Positions 43,220 through 52,070 of a stretch of DNA of 60,440 bases are shown here, in pieces (positions within the stretch are counted from its first letter, which is position 1; every line of letters starts with the position of its first letter). This stretch comes from CAZMYM01 sp964620325. Its GTDB lineage: Bacteria; Bipolaricaulota; Bipolaricaulia; UBA7950; UBA9294. The stretch covers positions 1-60,440 of the forward strand of contig CAZUIM010000015.1 in assembly GCA_964620325.1 (NCBI GenBank). Direction: 5' to 3'. Both the position numbers and the translations under genes were made by a program. Under the pieces are notes generated by a model. It ran no database searches, was not told where the DNA came from, and was given only the letters and a program-made list of their open reading frames with translations.

Positions 43220-44713
43220 TTGGGACTGCAGCCGCACAGTGAGCTCACCGCGCAAGACGTCGAGCGCGGTCTTCGCGTCGTCGTGCGCGAGGGGATCGCG
43301 AGCCAGACGATGGCGACCCTCACCGGAGGCGCCTTCCTGGTCGCGTTCGCGCTCAAGCTCGGCGCATCCAACCTCCTCATCGGACTGCTCGCCGCGATTC
43401 CGCCGTTGGCCCAGCTGCTGCAGATCCCGTCCATCTATCTCGTCAAGCGGATTCCCAACCGGCGCGGGATCACGCTGTTCGCCTCGGCCTCCAGTCGGGT
43501 CGTTTGGCTGGCGATCGCGATGATCCCGCTGCTCGGTGAGGGGGCGAGCGGACTGACGATCCTCGCCGCCGGCCTCTTGGCGAGCGGCGCGTTCGGCGCC
43601 GCGGCGAGCTGCGCGTGGAATCCCTGGATCCATGATCTGATCCCGAGCGACCGCCTCGGGTCGTTCTTCGCCAGACGGATGGTCTGGACGACCGCCGCGG
43701 GCATGGTGCTGAGCGTCGGCGCCGCCCTGTTCATCGATCACTGGGAGTCGAGCTTCCTCGACCTGGATCTCTGGGGCTACTCGATCCTCTTCGGCGCCGG
43801 TCTTCTCGGCGGGATCCTGAGCCTGTATCTGATCACGCGAATCCCCGAGCCTCGGATGTCGCCGGTGGAGAGCGAGACGCATCTTCTGGAGCTGCTTCTG
43901 CGACCGCTGCGTGACCTCAACTTCAGACGCCTCATCCTCTTCCTGTCGACGTGGAGCTTCGCCATCAATCTGGCGGCCCCCTTCTTCACCGTCTACCTCC
44001 TGCGTGAGATCGGATTCAGCCTGACGACCGTGATCGCGCTGTCGGTGCTCAGCCAACTGGTCAACATCCTGTTTCTGCGGATCTGGGGCGAGATGTCGGA
44101 TCGCCTGAGCAACAAGTCCGTCCTCGCGCTGAGCGGCCCGCTGCTCCTCGTGAGCGTCCTCGCCTGGACATTCACCACCCTCCCCGATCGCTACGTCCTG
44201 ACGATCCCGCTGCTCGTGGCGATTCACATCCTGATGGGGATTTCGATCGCCGGCGTTACATTGGCGGCCGGGAACATCGTCTTGAAACTCGCCCCGCGCG
44301 GGCAATCCACGGCCTATCTCGCGACCAGCAACCTGTGGAACTCCGTAGCCGCAGGGATCGCTCCGATCGTCGGCGGACTGCTGGCGGACTTCTTCGCCCG
44401 GCGAGAGCTCTCGTGGACGCTCAGCTGGACCGGACCGTCGGCGGGATTCAGCCTCGAGACGCTCAACTTCCAGCATTGGGACTTTCTCTTCTTCATCGCG
44501 TTCCTCATCGGGGTGTATGCGATCCATCGCTTGGCCCTCGTCCGCGAGCCCGGACGGGCCCCCGAGAGCGAGACGGCCCAGGGGTTGGTCAGGGAGGTTC
44601 GCCGCTCGATGCGAAGCTTCTCCACGTTCGGCGGTCTCCGAACACTCGTTCAGTTCCCGTTTTCGTTGGTGAGAGACACCTACACCCGGTCGAAGCGAGC
44701 GAACCGCAACTGA
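43220..44713 (+). CDS. MFS transporter
   Basis: The start is TTG 43220: it is in frame, eight bases after AGGAGGTG, and no ATG or GTG suits the site. The 497-residue protein has about 12 hydrophobic segments with the loop-2/3 pattern LVKRIPNRRG and a second half starting FRRLILFLSTWSFAINLAAPFF. A cytoplasmic linker (RIPEPRMSPVESETHLLELLLRPL) lies between halves. Substrate is not evident. It resembles the 'permease of the major facilitator' group in uncultured and thermophilic bacteria. A 40-residue tail rich in Arg ends the protein. Confidence 0.88.
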   Translation: MGLQPHSELTAQDVERGLRVVVREGIASQTMATLTGGAFLVAFALKLGASNLLIGLLAAIPPLAQLLQIPSIYLVKRIPNRRGITLFASASSRVVWLAIAMIPLLGEGASGLTILAAGLLASGAFGAAASCAWNPWIHDLIPSDRLGSFFARRMVWTTAAGMVLSVGAALFIDHWESSFLDLDLWGYSILFGAGLLGGILSLYLITRIPEPRMSPVESETHLLELLLRPLRDLNFRRLILFLSTWSFAINLAAPFFTVYLLREIGFSLTTVIALSVLSQLVNILFLRIWGEMSDRLSNKSVLALSGPLLLVSVLAWTFTTLPDRYVLTIPLLVAIHILMGISIAGVTLAAGNIVLKLAPRGQSTAYLATSNLWNSVAAGIAPIVGGLLADFFARRELSWTLSWTGPSAGFSLETLNFQHWDFLFFIAFLIGVYAIHRLALVREPGRAPESETAQGLVREVRRSMRSFSTFGGLRTLVQFPFSLVRDTYTRSKRANRN

Positions 44714-44773
44714 ACGCCGGGCGGGACGCACCGACTTCCCGACCCGAGGGGCATCTTCGCGATCGCGATCCAC

Positions 44774-45652
44774 CTACTCGAACGGCGCCGGGAAGATGGA
44801 GCTCATCTCCCGCGATTCCATCCAGTCGTTCATCTCCTCGTCGGCCGGCGCCGGTGTGGAGCTGTAACGATCCGCCGCATCGAGGATGCGGGCCAGAAGG
44901 TCGACGTCGCTCGCCGTGTTCAAGAACACCCCCGGACGCTGAAGCACCCAATGCACGGCGCGGTCGATGTCCTGTTGCGCCGCCAGAGGCTCGTACCACG
45001 TGGTGTATCCGTCGGCGTCGTCCCGCTTGGGGCGACGGGCGACCGCCTTGATCGTCTGGACAGCCACGTTCCCCTCCCGGCAGAGACGGATGAGTTCCTC
45101 GAACGACTCCGCGTAGTCCGGCAGCTGCATCAGCGGGCCGTTGTACGGAACGAGGATCGAATCGAACGGGAAGCGCTCCAGGCTCCTTCGATGCATCCCG
45201 GGCGCCGTGAGCCCGTGTCCGGTGACGCCGAGGAAACGCGTCAGTCCCGTCTCCCGCGCCTCGACGAGTGCGTCGAGCGCGCCGCCCGGAGCCATCGCCT
45301 GTGTCCATTCATCCTGATCGATGAGATGATGCATCTGCAGGAGATCGACGCGATCGATACGCAGTCGGTCGAGCGAACGATGGAACTCGTCCTTGGCCGC
45401 TTGATACGTCCGCCCGTCGGTCTTCGTCGCCAGGAAGAATCGATCGCGGTACCCGCCCATCCACCGACCGACCATCCGCTCCGACTCGCCGTAGCTCGCC
45501 GCCGTATCGATGTGATTGACCTCGTATTCCAACAAGAGATCGAGCGCACGGTCGGCCCTCGCCACATCATCGGTCCACAGCGCCGCCGCGCCGAAAATCG
45601 TCCGCGTACTCTCATGTTCCGTCGCGCCGAACGGTGCTCGTTCGATCATCAT
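44774..45652 (-). CDS. Aldo/keto reductase
   Basis: The 292-residue protein is an NADPH-dependent aldo/keto reductase. The tetrad is visible: Asp49 and Tyr54 in NHIDTAASYGESE, Lys77 in FFLATKTDGR, His near 108 in LLQMHHL. The N-terminal strand is FGAAALW. It lacks the usual C-terminal substrate loops, and ends in a helical tail (EEMNDWMESREMSSIFP). Upstream GGAGGGGGCAG precedes ATGATG. It follows the spermidine-synthase-like gene on the same strand by 21 bp and is probably cotranscribed with it. Confidence 0.92.
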   Translation of the reverse strand: MMIERAPFGATEHESTRTIFGAAALWTDDVARADRALDLLLEYEVNHIDTAASYGESERMVGRWMGGYRDRFFLATKTDGRTYQAAKDEFHRSLDRLRIDRVDLLQMHHLIDQDEWTQAMAPGGALDALVEARETGLTRFLGVTGHGLTAPGMHRRSLERFPFDSILVPYNGPLMQLPDYAESFEELIRLCREGNVAVQTIKAVARRPKRDDADGYTTWYEPLAAQQDIDRAVHWVLQRPGVFLNTASDVDLLARILDAADRYSSTPAPADEEMNDWMESREMSSIFPAPFE

Positions 45653-45673
45653 CTGCCCCCTCCACGCAGCAGT

Positions 45674-46471
45674 CTAGCGATCTCCTGCGGCGCACGCATC
45701 CCCCGGCCCGGAGACGCGACGCGTCCGCGCGACTGCGCGAAAGCTGCCGTGCCGCCTTCGCGCCACGTAGACACAACCCTCGGACGAGCCGCCGGTGATC
45801 GGGTTGTCGAACTCGACGGTGTGCGATGCCGCATCGTCGAACACCCTGCCCAGGCGCTCGGTGAAGGACACTTCAGGGAGACCGTCCACCCAGAGAGCGA
45901 ACACCCCGCCGGGCTTGAGGTGCTGCACCAGCTCCCCCAGCCCTTCCTCGCCGTAGAAACGCGCGTTCGTCTCGTGCAACAGATTCGTCGGCGTATGATC
46001 GATGTCAAGAAGAACCGCGTCGTGCTTCTTGTCTGGATCGTCCGGGTCGAAGCTCCTCTCGACGTTGCGAGACAGAGCGAAAAAGTCCGCATGCACCAAT
46101 CGGCAACGAGAATCTCCCGTCAACGTCTCCCCCAACGGAACCTGCCCGTCCCGATGCCACTCGATCACCGGCTTCAAGTACTCGACGACGACGAGCGACG
46201 CAACGCGCTCATCCTCCAATGCGGAGACCGCCGTGTACCCGAGACCCAGTCCGCCGACCACAACGTCGAGCTCTTCTTGTTCCAGTTCGCCGAGCGCAAT
46301 CTTCGCCAGCTGAGATTCCGCCTCGTGAAACAGGCTCGACATCAGGAAATACTCCCCGAGCTTCACTTCATAGATCTCACGCCCCCCGAGCTGGAGCAAA
46401 CGACGGCGGCGCAGCATCAGGTCCCCAAGGGGCGTCTGCCGGTAATCGAGTTCCTCGTAGTTCAGATCCAT
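45674..46471 (-). CDS. Spermidine synthase-like methyltransferase-fold protein
   Basis: The ATG at 46471 (MDLNYEELDYRQTPLGDLML) follows AGGTGG. The 265-residue protein resembles the spermidine synthase fold: an N-terminal beta domain (LRRRRLLQLGGREIYEVKLGEYFLMSSLFHEAE), then VVVGGLGLGYTAVSAL (S-adenosyl binding), VVVEYLKPVIEWH, and HDAVLLDIDHTP. The gatekeeper and catalytic Asp pattern of true spermidine synthases (DG..Q...D) is not evident, so the acceptor is unknown; such proteins are common as 'spermidine synthase-like'. Confidence 0.8.
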   Translation of the reverse strand: MDLNYEELDYRQTPLGDLMLRRRRLLQLGGREIYEVKLGEYFLMSSLFHEAESQLAKIALGELEQEELDVVVGGLGLGYTAVSALEDERVASLVVVEYLKPVIEWHRDGQVPLGETLTGDSRCRLVHADFFALSRNVERSFDPDDPDKKHDAVLLDIDHTPTNLLHETNARFYGEEGLGELVQHLKPGGVFALWVDGLPEVSFTERLGRVFDDAASHTVEFDNPITGGSSEGCVYVARRRHGSFRAVARTRRVSGPGDACAAGDR

Positions 46472-46714
46472 TCCACCACCTTGCAGCGAGGCCACGCTCC
46501 AGTCAAACAGCGACCGCTGGAACCCCGGCGACGTGCGCCGCAACTCGACCGCAGAAGAACGCGCGCGCACATGAAGGTCGTAGCCGTATGCGCTAAGGTA
46601 GGATGGATTGCACCATCGGAGTCATCCAGGCTCCACAACGCGGCCGTCTGTCTCACGGGCGATCCGTGCCGGTCTATTCGGGGGAGGAACGGGTATGCGA
46701 GAGGAGGCAGATCG

Positions 46715-47071
46715 ATGCCTTGGGTGAAGAGAGAGAGCTGCACGGGATGTCAGGTGTGTGTCGACGCGTGTCCGGTCGGCGCGATTTCGGCCGAAGACAG
46801 GGTTGCGGTCATAGACAACGGCACGTGCATACGCTGTGGCGTATGTCATGGCGTCTGTCCCAACGATGCGGTCCGTCACGACGCAGAGCTCATCCCAGGT
46901 GAGGTGGAGTCCAATCTGTCCTGGGTGCAGGGACTCCTCGATCACGAGTACTACGCGCAGAATGAAGAGAGGCAGGCCGGTCTCATGAAGCGAATGGAGC
47001 GCCACTTCACGAAGGACATGCAGGTCGCCAAGAGAACCTTGGAGCGACTCCACACCTTAGGGAACGGCTAA
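46715..47071 (+). CDS. Ferredoxin-like protein with two [4Fe-4S] clusters
   Basis: The ATG at 46715 follows GAGGAGG. The 118-residue protein begins with two classical motifs, CTGCQVCVDACP and CIRCGVCHGVCP, eight cysteines that bind two [4Fe-4S] clusters, then a 60-residue helical tail (WVQGLLDHEYYAQNEERQ, HFTKDMQVAKRTLERLHTL) that plain ferredoxins lack. The tail could be a docking part for a partner. TAGGAT near 46598-46603 may be a -10. It is not in a redox operon here. Confidence 0.9.
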   Translation: MPWVKRESCTGCQVCVDACPVGAISAEDRVAVIDNGTCIRCGVCHGVCPNDAVRHDAELIPGEVESNLSWVQGLLDHEYYAQNEERQAGLMKRMERHFTKDMQVAKRTLERLHTLGNG

Positions 47072-47159
47072 TTCGCCGGTCGCGAGCGGCGCAAAGCGGA
47101 TCGGCAGGGCCTTCCCGGATCCCTCGGCCGGCTTCGAGGACAAGAATCGCGGGCGGAGA

Positions 47160-47642
47160 CTACAGCTGCAGAGCGACCCCGAGATCCGAAACGCTCGCCA
47201 CGAAGACCTCGATATACTCCTCGAGCGTCTGCGCAGTCACACCACCGATCAACAGCAGATCCAGCTCGACCGCGGGATCTCCCATCTCATCGACGTACGC
47301 GCGCCCGAATCGAGAGCGGTTGTTCCAGTCGTTGATCTCGGACAACGAAACCTGTGTCTCGACATCCCAGCCGGCGTAAAAGAGAAGCGACGTGTAGCAA
47401 CCGGGGGAGGATTCGTCGTACGACACGATCGTCACCGTGATCCCCGAGGACGTGAACGTCCACACCGGATCTCCCTCTTCGTCGAGCGCCACCGTGTACT
47501 CGATCTCCATGCCCCGAAGGACCCGGTCGAGAAGCCCCCGATCCGCAGCGTAGTACACGTCGGCTGAGAGTACAGCGACCGACAACACCCCGAGGAGCGC
47601 GAGCAGAGAGAGCGCGACAAGCCCGCCACGCTTCGCACTCAT
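47160..47642 (-). CDS. Exported YbjN-like domain protein
   Basis: This 160-residue protein has a signal peptide (GLVALSLLALLGVLSVAVL) and a domain of the YbjN type: IEYTVALDEEGDPVWTF, TIVSYDESSPGCYTSLLFYAGWDVETQVSLSEINDWNNRSRFGRAYVDEMGDPAVELDLLLIGGVTAQTLEEYIEVFVASV. The 'INxWNxxxRFGRAYxDExGDP' core and the final 'GGVT..LE..' are as in that family, which relates to type III chaperone folds. YbjN itself affects regulation in enterobacteria. The start overlaps the stop of the Gln-rich gene by four bases (ATGA). Confidence 0.82.
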   Translation of the reverse strand: MSAKRGGLVALSLLALLGVLSVAVLSADVYYAADRGLLDRVLRGMEIEYTVALDEEGDPVWTFTSSGITVTIVSYDESSPGCYTSLLFYAGWDVETQVSLSEINDWNNRSRFGRAYVDEMGDPAVELDLLLIGGVTAQTLEEYIEVFVASVSDLGVALQL

Positions 47643-47965
47643 CCGTTCTTCCCGCCTCCATCGTTTCCGGAGCGCGAACCCTGCCGCCCTTGATGCGCGT
47701 CGCTCCCTTGGCCAGTTTGCGTCATCTTCCGGTTCGACGTCCTGTCCTGATTCTTGTTCTGGTACGCGTATTGATTCTGAGCCATCTGTTGCGTCAGTGT
47801 CTGGCTCTGCACCATCTTCTGATACGTGTACCGGTCCTGCGCGGACGTCTGAACCGCGAAGGCTTTCTTCTCTTGCGACAGTTGTGCTGCCGCGCCCATC
47901 ACCACGACCAGAACACAGACGACCAGGCAACAACTCCACACCCAGATCGCGCGCTTCCTATCCAT
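47639..47965 (-). CDS. Small exported Gln/Asn-rich protein
   Basis: This 108-residue protein has a signal peptide (WSCCLVVCVLVVVMGAAAQ) and a mature part rich in Gln, Asn, Thr and Tyr (YTYQKMVQSQTLTQQMAQNQ, YAYQNKNQDRTSNRKMTQTG), ending in a Gly-rich basic tail. Such composition suits disordered or aggregation-prone surface material. It is translationally coupled to the YbjN-like gene, so the two are made together. No family recognised. Confidence 0.65.
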   Translation of the reverse strand: MDRKRAIWVWSCCLVVCVLVVVMGAAAQLSQEKKAFAVQTSAQDRYTYQKMVQSQTLTQQMAQNQYAYQNKNQDRTSNRKMTQTGQGSDAHQGRQGSRSGNDGGGKNG

Positions 47966-48352
47966 GATCCGCCTCCCGGGTCGCGCAGCACAGCCGCGCG
48001 TTACAGCACGGTCTGATTGTACCTCGCAGCTCCCGCGAGTAGCCGAGGAGAAGAGACGCGATCTGAGGTCGTAGAGCCGATTCCCGTGCCCACGGGAACC
48101 GAACGGGTTCGGGAACGCACCCTATCTCTACGCGAAGTTGTGGTGTGGCCTCCTCCGATCCGTTTCTGGGGAGGAGGTGTTCGTCGTCTGAGGTGATCCA
48201 GCATTCACAGGGTACTCACTTCTACATCACGTGACCGGACGTGGCCGATTATCGTGTTTCGCTTTGACACTCTTCGTCCTTCTGCATAGGGTTGGAGTGC
48301 GGTCTATCCGTTGGGACCAGGCAAATCAGCGCCCGCTCCCATGGAGCGAGAG
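47966..48352. other. Gap without recognisable gene
   Basis: About 390 bp between divergent genes. Composition drops in GC from about 48190 onward. CTTTGACAC-type bases near 48260 and TGCATAGGG near 48285 could belong to a promoter for the CARDB gene but I cannot assign it firmly. Confidence 0.4.
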
Positions 48353-50203
48353 ATGTGCGGAGAAGATGATCATCAGGTGAGATCACAGACCAGACGCATG
48401 ATCTACCTGTCTTTGGTAATTGCCGTTAGCGCCATCTCCATCACCTCAGCCCAGCAAGCACAGACAGAGCAATGTCCAGATCTTCTCGTCTCGGGTTCGA
48501 TTGCCCTGCAGCCTACGGATGGGCTTTCGGCGGCTGTTGCTGCTACCGTCCATAACATCGGACAAGGAAGTGTTGAGAGCCCGTTCATGGTTTCGTTGGT
48601 TGACTTCGCCTGCTGCCACTGGGAACCGGGAACCCAACATGTCTGGCTATCGGAATCACAGCTCAATGAACTGAATGCAACCGGCAGCGTGACCGTTCTG
48701 TTTCCTGAGGTTACGTTCCCCAGTGATATCTCACCCTGTTTCTCTTGCCGTGGTGTGTTTGTGGTGGATACCGAAGACGATGTTGACGAAAGCTGCTACC
48801 CCGCTCCAAGGGGTGAGTCCAACAATGCGGGCTGCCCTGATCTGGTGATCGACGTCACGAAGGCCATCTGCGAGTGCCGCGGTTGTGAGCCGATACCGGA
48901 AACGAAGTGCGTCCGTTGGGGCATACGGCCGAGCATGAGCCCGTTAGCACCTTGGTCAGAGCGCGACTTCTACTGCCTGGAGTGGGCAAGCGTCATGGCG
49001 CCTCCTCGGCCGACATGCAATGTCGAGTTGGAGTACGCGGTACGGAACATCGGGACTCAACACACAGGACCATTCACGGTGGAAGTGCAAGGCGCAGACA
49101 ACTGCGTGCAACAGACTCCGATTCCAGCAGGCTTGGCAGGGGGCGAGAAGTCTGTCCAGTCCTTGAGCTGCGCATTGCACCCCGATTGGTCATCTGTGCC
49201 ATCAGCCGCCTTGGCGATCGTCGCTGACAGCAACAATGAGATCGTCAATGAGCGTGCGCCAGAGAACAACACCGTGAGCGTCCCGCTGAATTGTGGATGC
49301 GAAGACGAGGATGACTACTACCTCGCTCTCCCGATGACCACCGACTGTGGCGCGGTTTCGCCAGAGACGTACGTTGATCTAGCAGTCTCAGGAGCAGCTC
49401 GCTGCGTCTGCACACCAGCACTGCCAGGGCTTCCTCAAGATGGATCCAGATGCCAGATCTCGATCGATGCAACAGTGACGGCGACCGGAACAGGTGAAGC
49501 GCAATCCCCACTGCTCATTGGGCTCTCCGATGTGATATGCGACCAGCCTCTCGGGCTCGCTGGGGAGCGTCAGCTCACGGCTGCTGAAACAGCGGAGCTA
49601 AATGAGCACGGCTCGGTCGTACTCGTGGATGCCTTCAGTTGGGTTGTGCCTTCTGTACAGAACGAGAATCCCTGTTGCAGCTACACGCTGACCGTCGACA
49701 GTCTCGAAGCGACCCTAGAATGTCCTGTCGGAGCAGAGGAGAACAATACGTACACAACCACGTTCTGCTGTGAGCCTTTGCCGGGCCGTCCAGATATCGT
49801 CATCGAGGGAGTCCGGCACAGCTGCAACTGCGAGACTACACCAATCACGGAAAGGCAGTGCCTCGAATGGAAGACCGCCGCTTACCCGCCTTTTTGCCTG
49901 AGATGGGGAGACGTTATTGTCGGCTATGAGACCGCATGCGGTGGAAGGATCTACTACAAGGTCAAGAACCTGGGGACAGGAGCGACAGGTGCTTTCCGAG
50001 TAGGGATGCAGACCTCGAGGGGCTACGAAGAGAGCGCCCATATCGGCAGCCTGGCAGCCGGAGAAGAGACGATGCGATGGTTCGACTTCGCCGTCGGCGG
50101 TGTCCACACTCTAACCGTATCTCTCATCGCCGATGATTGTGGCGTTGTCGAGGAATGCGATGAGGAGAACAACACCGCTGAGGTTACCGTCCGGTGCCAG
50201 TGA
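48353..50203 (+). CDS. Large secreted Cys-rich CARDB-domain protein
   Basis: I start at ATG 48353 (GGAGCGAGAG upstream); the frame also allows GTG 48377. The 616-residue protein has a signal peptide (MIYLSLVIAVSAISITSAQQ). The mature part holds about four CARDB-like Ig domains marked by TVHNIGQGSVESPFMVSL, AVRNIGTQHTGPFTVEV, TGTGEAQSPLLIGL, KVKNLGTGATGAFRVGM, each with DxxNxxxE(E/A)xNN endings (ESNNAGCPDL, NERAPENNTV, GAEENNTYT, EENNTAEVTV). Dozens of cysteines, including CECRGCEP, GCEDED, CCEPLP and CNCETT, indicate a disulfide-rich extracellular protein. Codon use is lower in GC than the rest, a sign of transfer. Probable adhesion or surface role. Confidence 0.82.
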   Translation: MCGEDDHQVRSQTRRMIYLSLVIAVSAISITSAQQAQTEQCPDLLVSGSIALQPTDGLSAAVAATVHNIGQGSVESPFMVSLVDFACCHWEPGTQHVWLSESQLNELNATGSVTVLFPEVTFPSDISPCFSCRGVFVVDTEDDVDESCYPAPRGESNNAGCPDLVIDVTKAICECRGCEPIPETKCVRWGIRPSMSPLAPWSERDFYCLEWASVMAPPRPTCNVELEYAVRNIGTQHTGPFTVEVQGADNCVQQTPIPAGLAGGEKSVQSLSCALHPDWSSVPSAALAIVADSNNEIVNERAPENNTVSVPLNCGCEDEDDYYLALPMTTDCGAVSPETYVDLAVSGAARCVCTPALPGLPQDGSRCQISIDATVTATGTGEAQSPLLIGLSDVICDQPLGLAGERQLTAAETAELNEHGSVVLVDAFSWVVPSVQNENPCCSYTLTVDSLEATLECPVGAEENNTYTTTFCCEPLPGRPDIVIEGVRHSCNCETTPITERQCLEWKTAAYPPFCLRWGDVIVGYETACGGRIYYKVKNLGTGATGAFRVGMQTSRGYEESAHIGSLAAGEETMRWFDFAVGGVHTLTVSLIADDCGVVEECDEENNTAEVTVRCQ

Positions 50204-50453
50204 AGGCAGACTTCGAGTTGGGGAATCGCACGAGAGAAACGTTCGCGATATCACCTGTCATGAAATGCTGAGGTAGATGTCCGAAGAGAAGTTGCGATCT
50301 GACCGCTCTTGTATGGCTACACCCATCAGCACCGTTGACCTGCCCGTGAAATCGGCCCGGAAAGCAGAGCTGGGGCGGGGCCCACACAAGTCAAGGAGAT
50401 GCGACCGACGAAACATCACGGGGGAGCAACGATCGACCTAGACGGGGGAGATA

Positions 50454-51374
50454 GGGTGAGATCTTCATTCTTGGGGTCCGCGCGCCTCGTCCACGCGCTT
50501 CGCGATCACGCTGATCGTCGAGTAGCACAGCCCAAGATGATCGCCGACTTCCTTCAGCCTGTACTCGTGCTTCCGAACCGCCTCGTGGATCCGCTGGTTG
50601 CGGGTCTGCTTGTCCGTCACACCGTCGAACAGCTCGTCCAGCGACGGGCGCGACGCGAGTCGCTCCTCTCGCCGGATCCCGCGATTTCTTTTGACATCGT
50701 TCAGAAGCGGCTTCAGTGACTGAACGAAGGCGTCTCCCCCCATGAGGACACCTCCGGCGAGCGCTTCCCACACGTTGATTCCCTTGCCTTCGCCGACGAA
50801 ACGGCGGTAGGCACGGATGGCCTTGGTGCGATCCTCGTCGAACTGGGACAGGAGCCCATCGATCGTCAGGAACTCGGGGCGAGCGACCTGCCCCGCGGTC
50901 GCTCGATAGCTGCTCCACCTCCAATCTCGCGCGCTCCGGACCATCTTGGCGCGGACCGGATTGAGAACAACGTAGCGAGCCAGCTCGAGAAGATAGCTCT
51001 CCTTCTCCACGACAATCGATTTGAAGCGCCCCTGCACCAGATGCCCAGACCGCGCATGCCGGCGGTTGAACCACTGCGTATACACACCGTTGAGGTGCTG
51101 CATCCCTCGCGAGAGGTTCGGCTGCGGCGTCTCGACCAGAAGGTGGTAGTGATTGCCCATCAAGCAGTACGCGTGGCAGATCCAACCGAACCGGTCGACG
51201 ACGCTCTTGAGAATCTCGAGGAAGCGAACCCGATCGGGGTCATCGAGGAAGATCATCGTCCCCGCGTTCCCGCGGCTTGTGACGTGATACAGCGCTCCTT
51301 CGTATTCGATCCTCAGCGGGCGAGCCATGAGGTCAGTGTAGCGACCCCAACTCTAAGAATCAAGATCTGACCCC
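50454..51374 (-). mobile_element. RAYT/IS200-like element with imperfect inverted ends
   Basis: Inverted ends flank the transposase: left GGGTGAGATCTTCATTCTTGGGGTCC (positions 50454-50479) and right, read on the other strand, GGGGTCAGATCTTGATTCTT then GGGGTC (51343-51374). Both share AGATCTTxATTCTT followed by GGGGTC, with a spacer of different length. The left end includes the transposase stop codon. The bases GGGGTCAGATCTTGATT beside such transposase genes are something I recall from many genomes. Confidence 0.65.
50465..51328 (-). CDS. REP-associated tyrosine transposase (Y1 HUH) with C-terminal HTH
   Basis: This 287-residue protein starts with MARPLRIEYEGALYHVTSRG, the standard opening of RAYT/IS200-like transposases. 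HUH metal motif GNHYHLLVET lies near 58-66; the catalytic tyrosine lies in the region RFKSIVVEKESYLLELARYVVLNP near 105-120. The C-terminal 90 residues carry a helix-turn-helix (RLKEVGDHLGLCYSTISVI) that would bind the ends. These enzymes cut single-stranded DNA at palindromes and mobilise REP sequences. The gene looks intact, so the element may be active. Confidence 0.92.
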   Translation of the reverse strand: MARPLRIEYEGALYHVTSRGNAGTMIFLDDPDRVRFLEILKSVVDRFGWICHAYCLMGNHYHLLVETPQPNLSRGMQHLNGVYTQWFNRRHARSGHLVQGRFKSIVVEKESYLLELARYVVLNPVRAKMVRSARDWRWSSYRATAGQVARPEFLTIDGLLSQFDEDRTKAIRAYRRFVGEGKGINVWEALAGGVLMGGDAFVQSLKPLLNDVKRNRGIRREERLASRPSLDELFDGVTDKQTRNQRIHEAVRKHEYRLKEVGDHLGLCYSTISVIAKRVDEARGPQE

Positions 51375-51420
51375 GTTCGCTCGCATATTGATATCCCTAT
51401 CTCGCATGCATGCTACAGCC

Positions 51421-51560
51421 ATGATACTGCCCGAACAGGCTAACCAAGCGCGCTGCGCGAAGCATCATTCGCCACGCACGGAGGCGTCCTACACCCGTTG
51501 GATTGTGCGTTTCCTCCGGAACGAATCGAGCGACACAAACCACGACTCAGCATCGGAATT
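51421..51560 (+). pseudogene. Tyrosine recombinase/integrase N-terminal fragment
   Basis: QARCAKHHSPRTEASYTRWI followed by VRFLRNE matches the core-binding (SAM-like) opening of phage and integron integrases, 'LR.RHYSxRTExxYxxWIxRFIxFH'. Only this part is present; the catalytic domain (R-H-R-Y) is missing. It lies in the gap between the RAYT element and the cytidine deaminase gene, whose rest (51375-51420, 51561-51612) holds nothing I can name. Confidence 0.6.
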
Positions 51561-51612
51561 GGGGGTGTGTGCCCCCCACGATGGTAGACCCCACTTCCAA
51601 GACGGACTCATG

Positions 51613-51990
51613 TCACGCATGCGGTAGCAGCTCCCGCAGGGTCACGGCGAGCTCCTGCTCAATAAGCACCCCTGCCTCCAGATTGTTGGGGTGAAGCTGG
51701 CGGATGAACTCCCGGCATCGACCGCAAGGCGGCATGATATGTCCATCCCACCCCACGGCAACCATCCTCAGGACGCGACTTTCACCGGCCGTGACCATCG
51801 CGGCGGCCGCAGTATGCTCCGCACAGAAGCCCATCGAGCTACCGGTGTCAATGCATACGCCGGTGTACACCGTCCCGCCCTCGCTCAGGATCGCGGCCCC
51901 AACACCGCCGGCCTCGGCCGATTCAGACAGCCTGCGCGGATTTAGGACCAACTTGGCCTTCTCGTACAGCTCGTCGAAGCCGGTGCGCAT
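51613..51990 (-). CDS. Cytidine deaminase-like protein
   Basis: This protein of about 125 residues deaminates cytidine or a related nucleoside. Zinc and catalytic residues are in the right order: GFCAEHTAAAAMV (Cys ligand and catalytic Glu), and MPPCGRCREFI with two Cys ligands. The ATG at 51990 is preceded by GGAG. The N-terminal helix ARYEKAKLVLNPRRL-like and VGAAILSEGGTVYTGVCIDT fit the family. It lies inside the accessory region, where nucleoside deaminases are sometimes part of antiphage or salvage cassettes; here no partner is recognised. Confidence 0.88.
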   Translation of the reverse strand: MRTGFDELYEKAKLVLNPRRLSESAEAGGVGAAILSEGGTVYTGVCIDTGSSMGFCAEHTAAAAMVTAGESRVLRMVAVGWDGHIMPPCGRCREFIRQLHPNNLEAGVLIEQELAVTLRELLPHA

Positions 51991-52070
51991 CGCTCCTGCC
52001 TCCATCGCGACATCTCATGATGATCGGGATTCCCCCGTGTGATTCAAGGTAGCACGCTACACAGTCGACG

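Noticed and set aside
43151..44773. 540-codon open frame opposite the MFS transporter
   Set aside because: It mirrors the transporter gene, is made mainly of Arg, Glu, Asp and Gln without hydrophobic core, and has no family motif. Long antisense frames are expected at this GC content.
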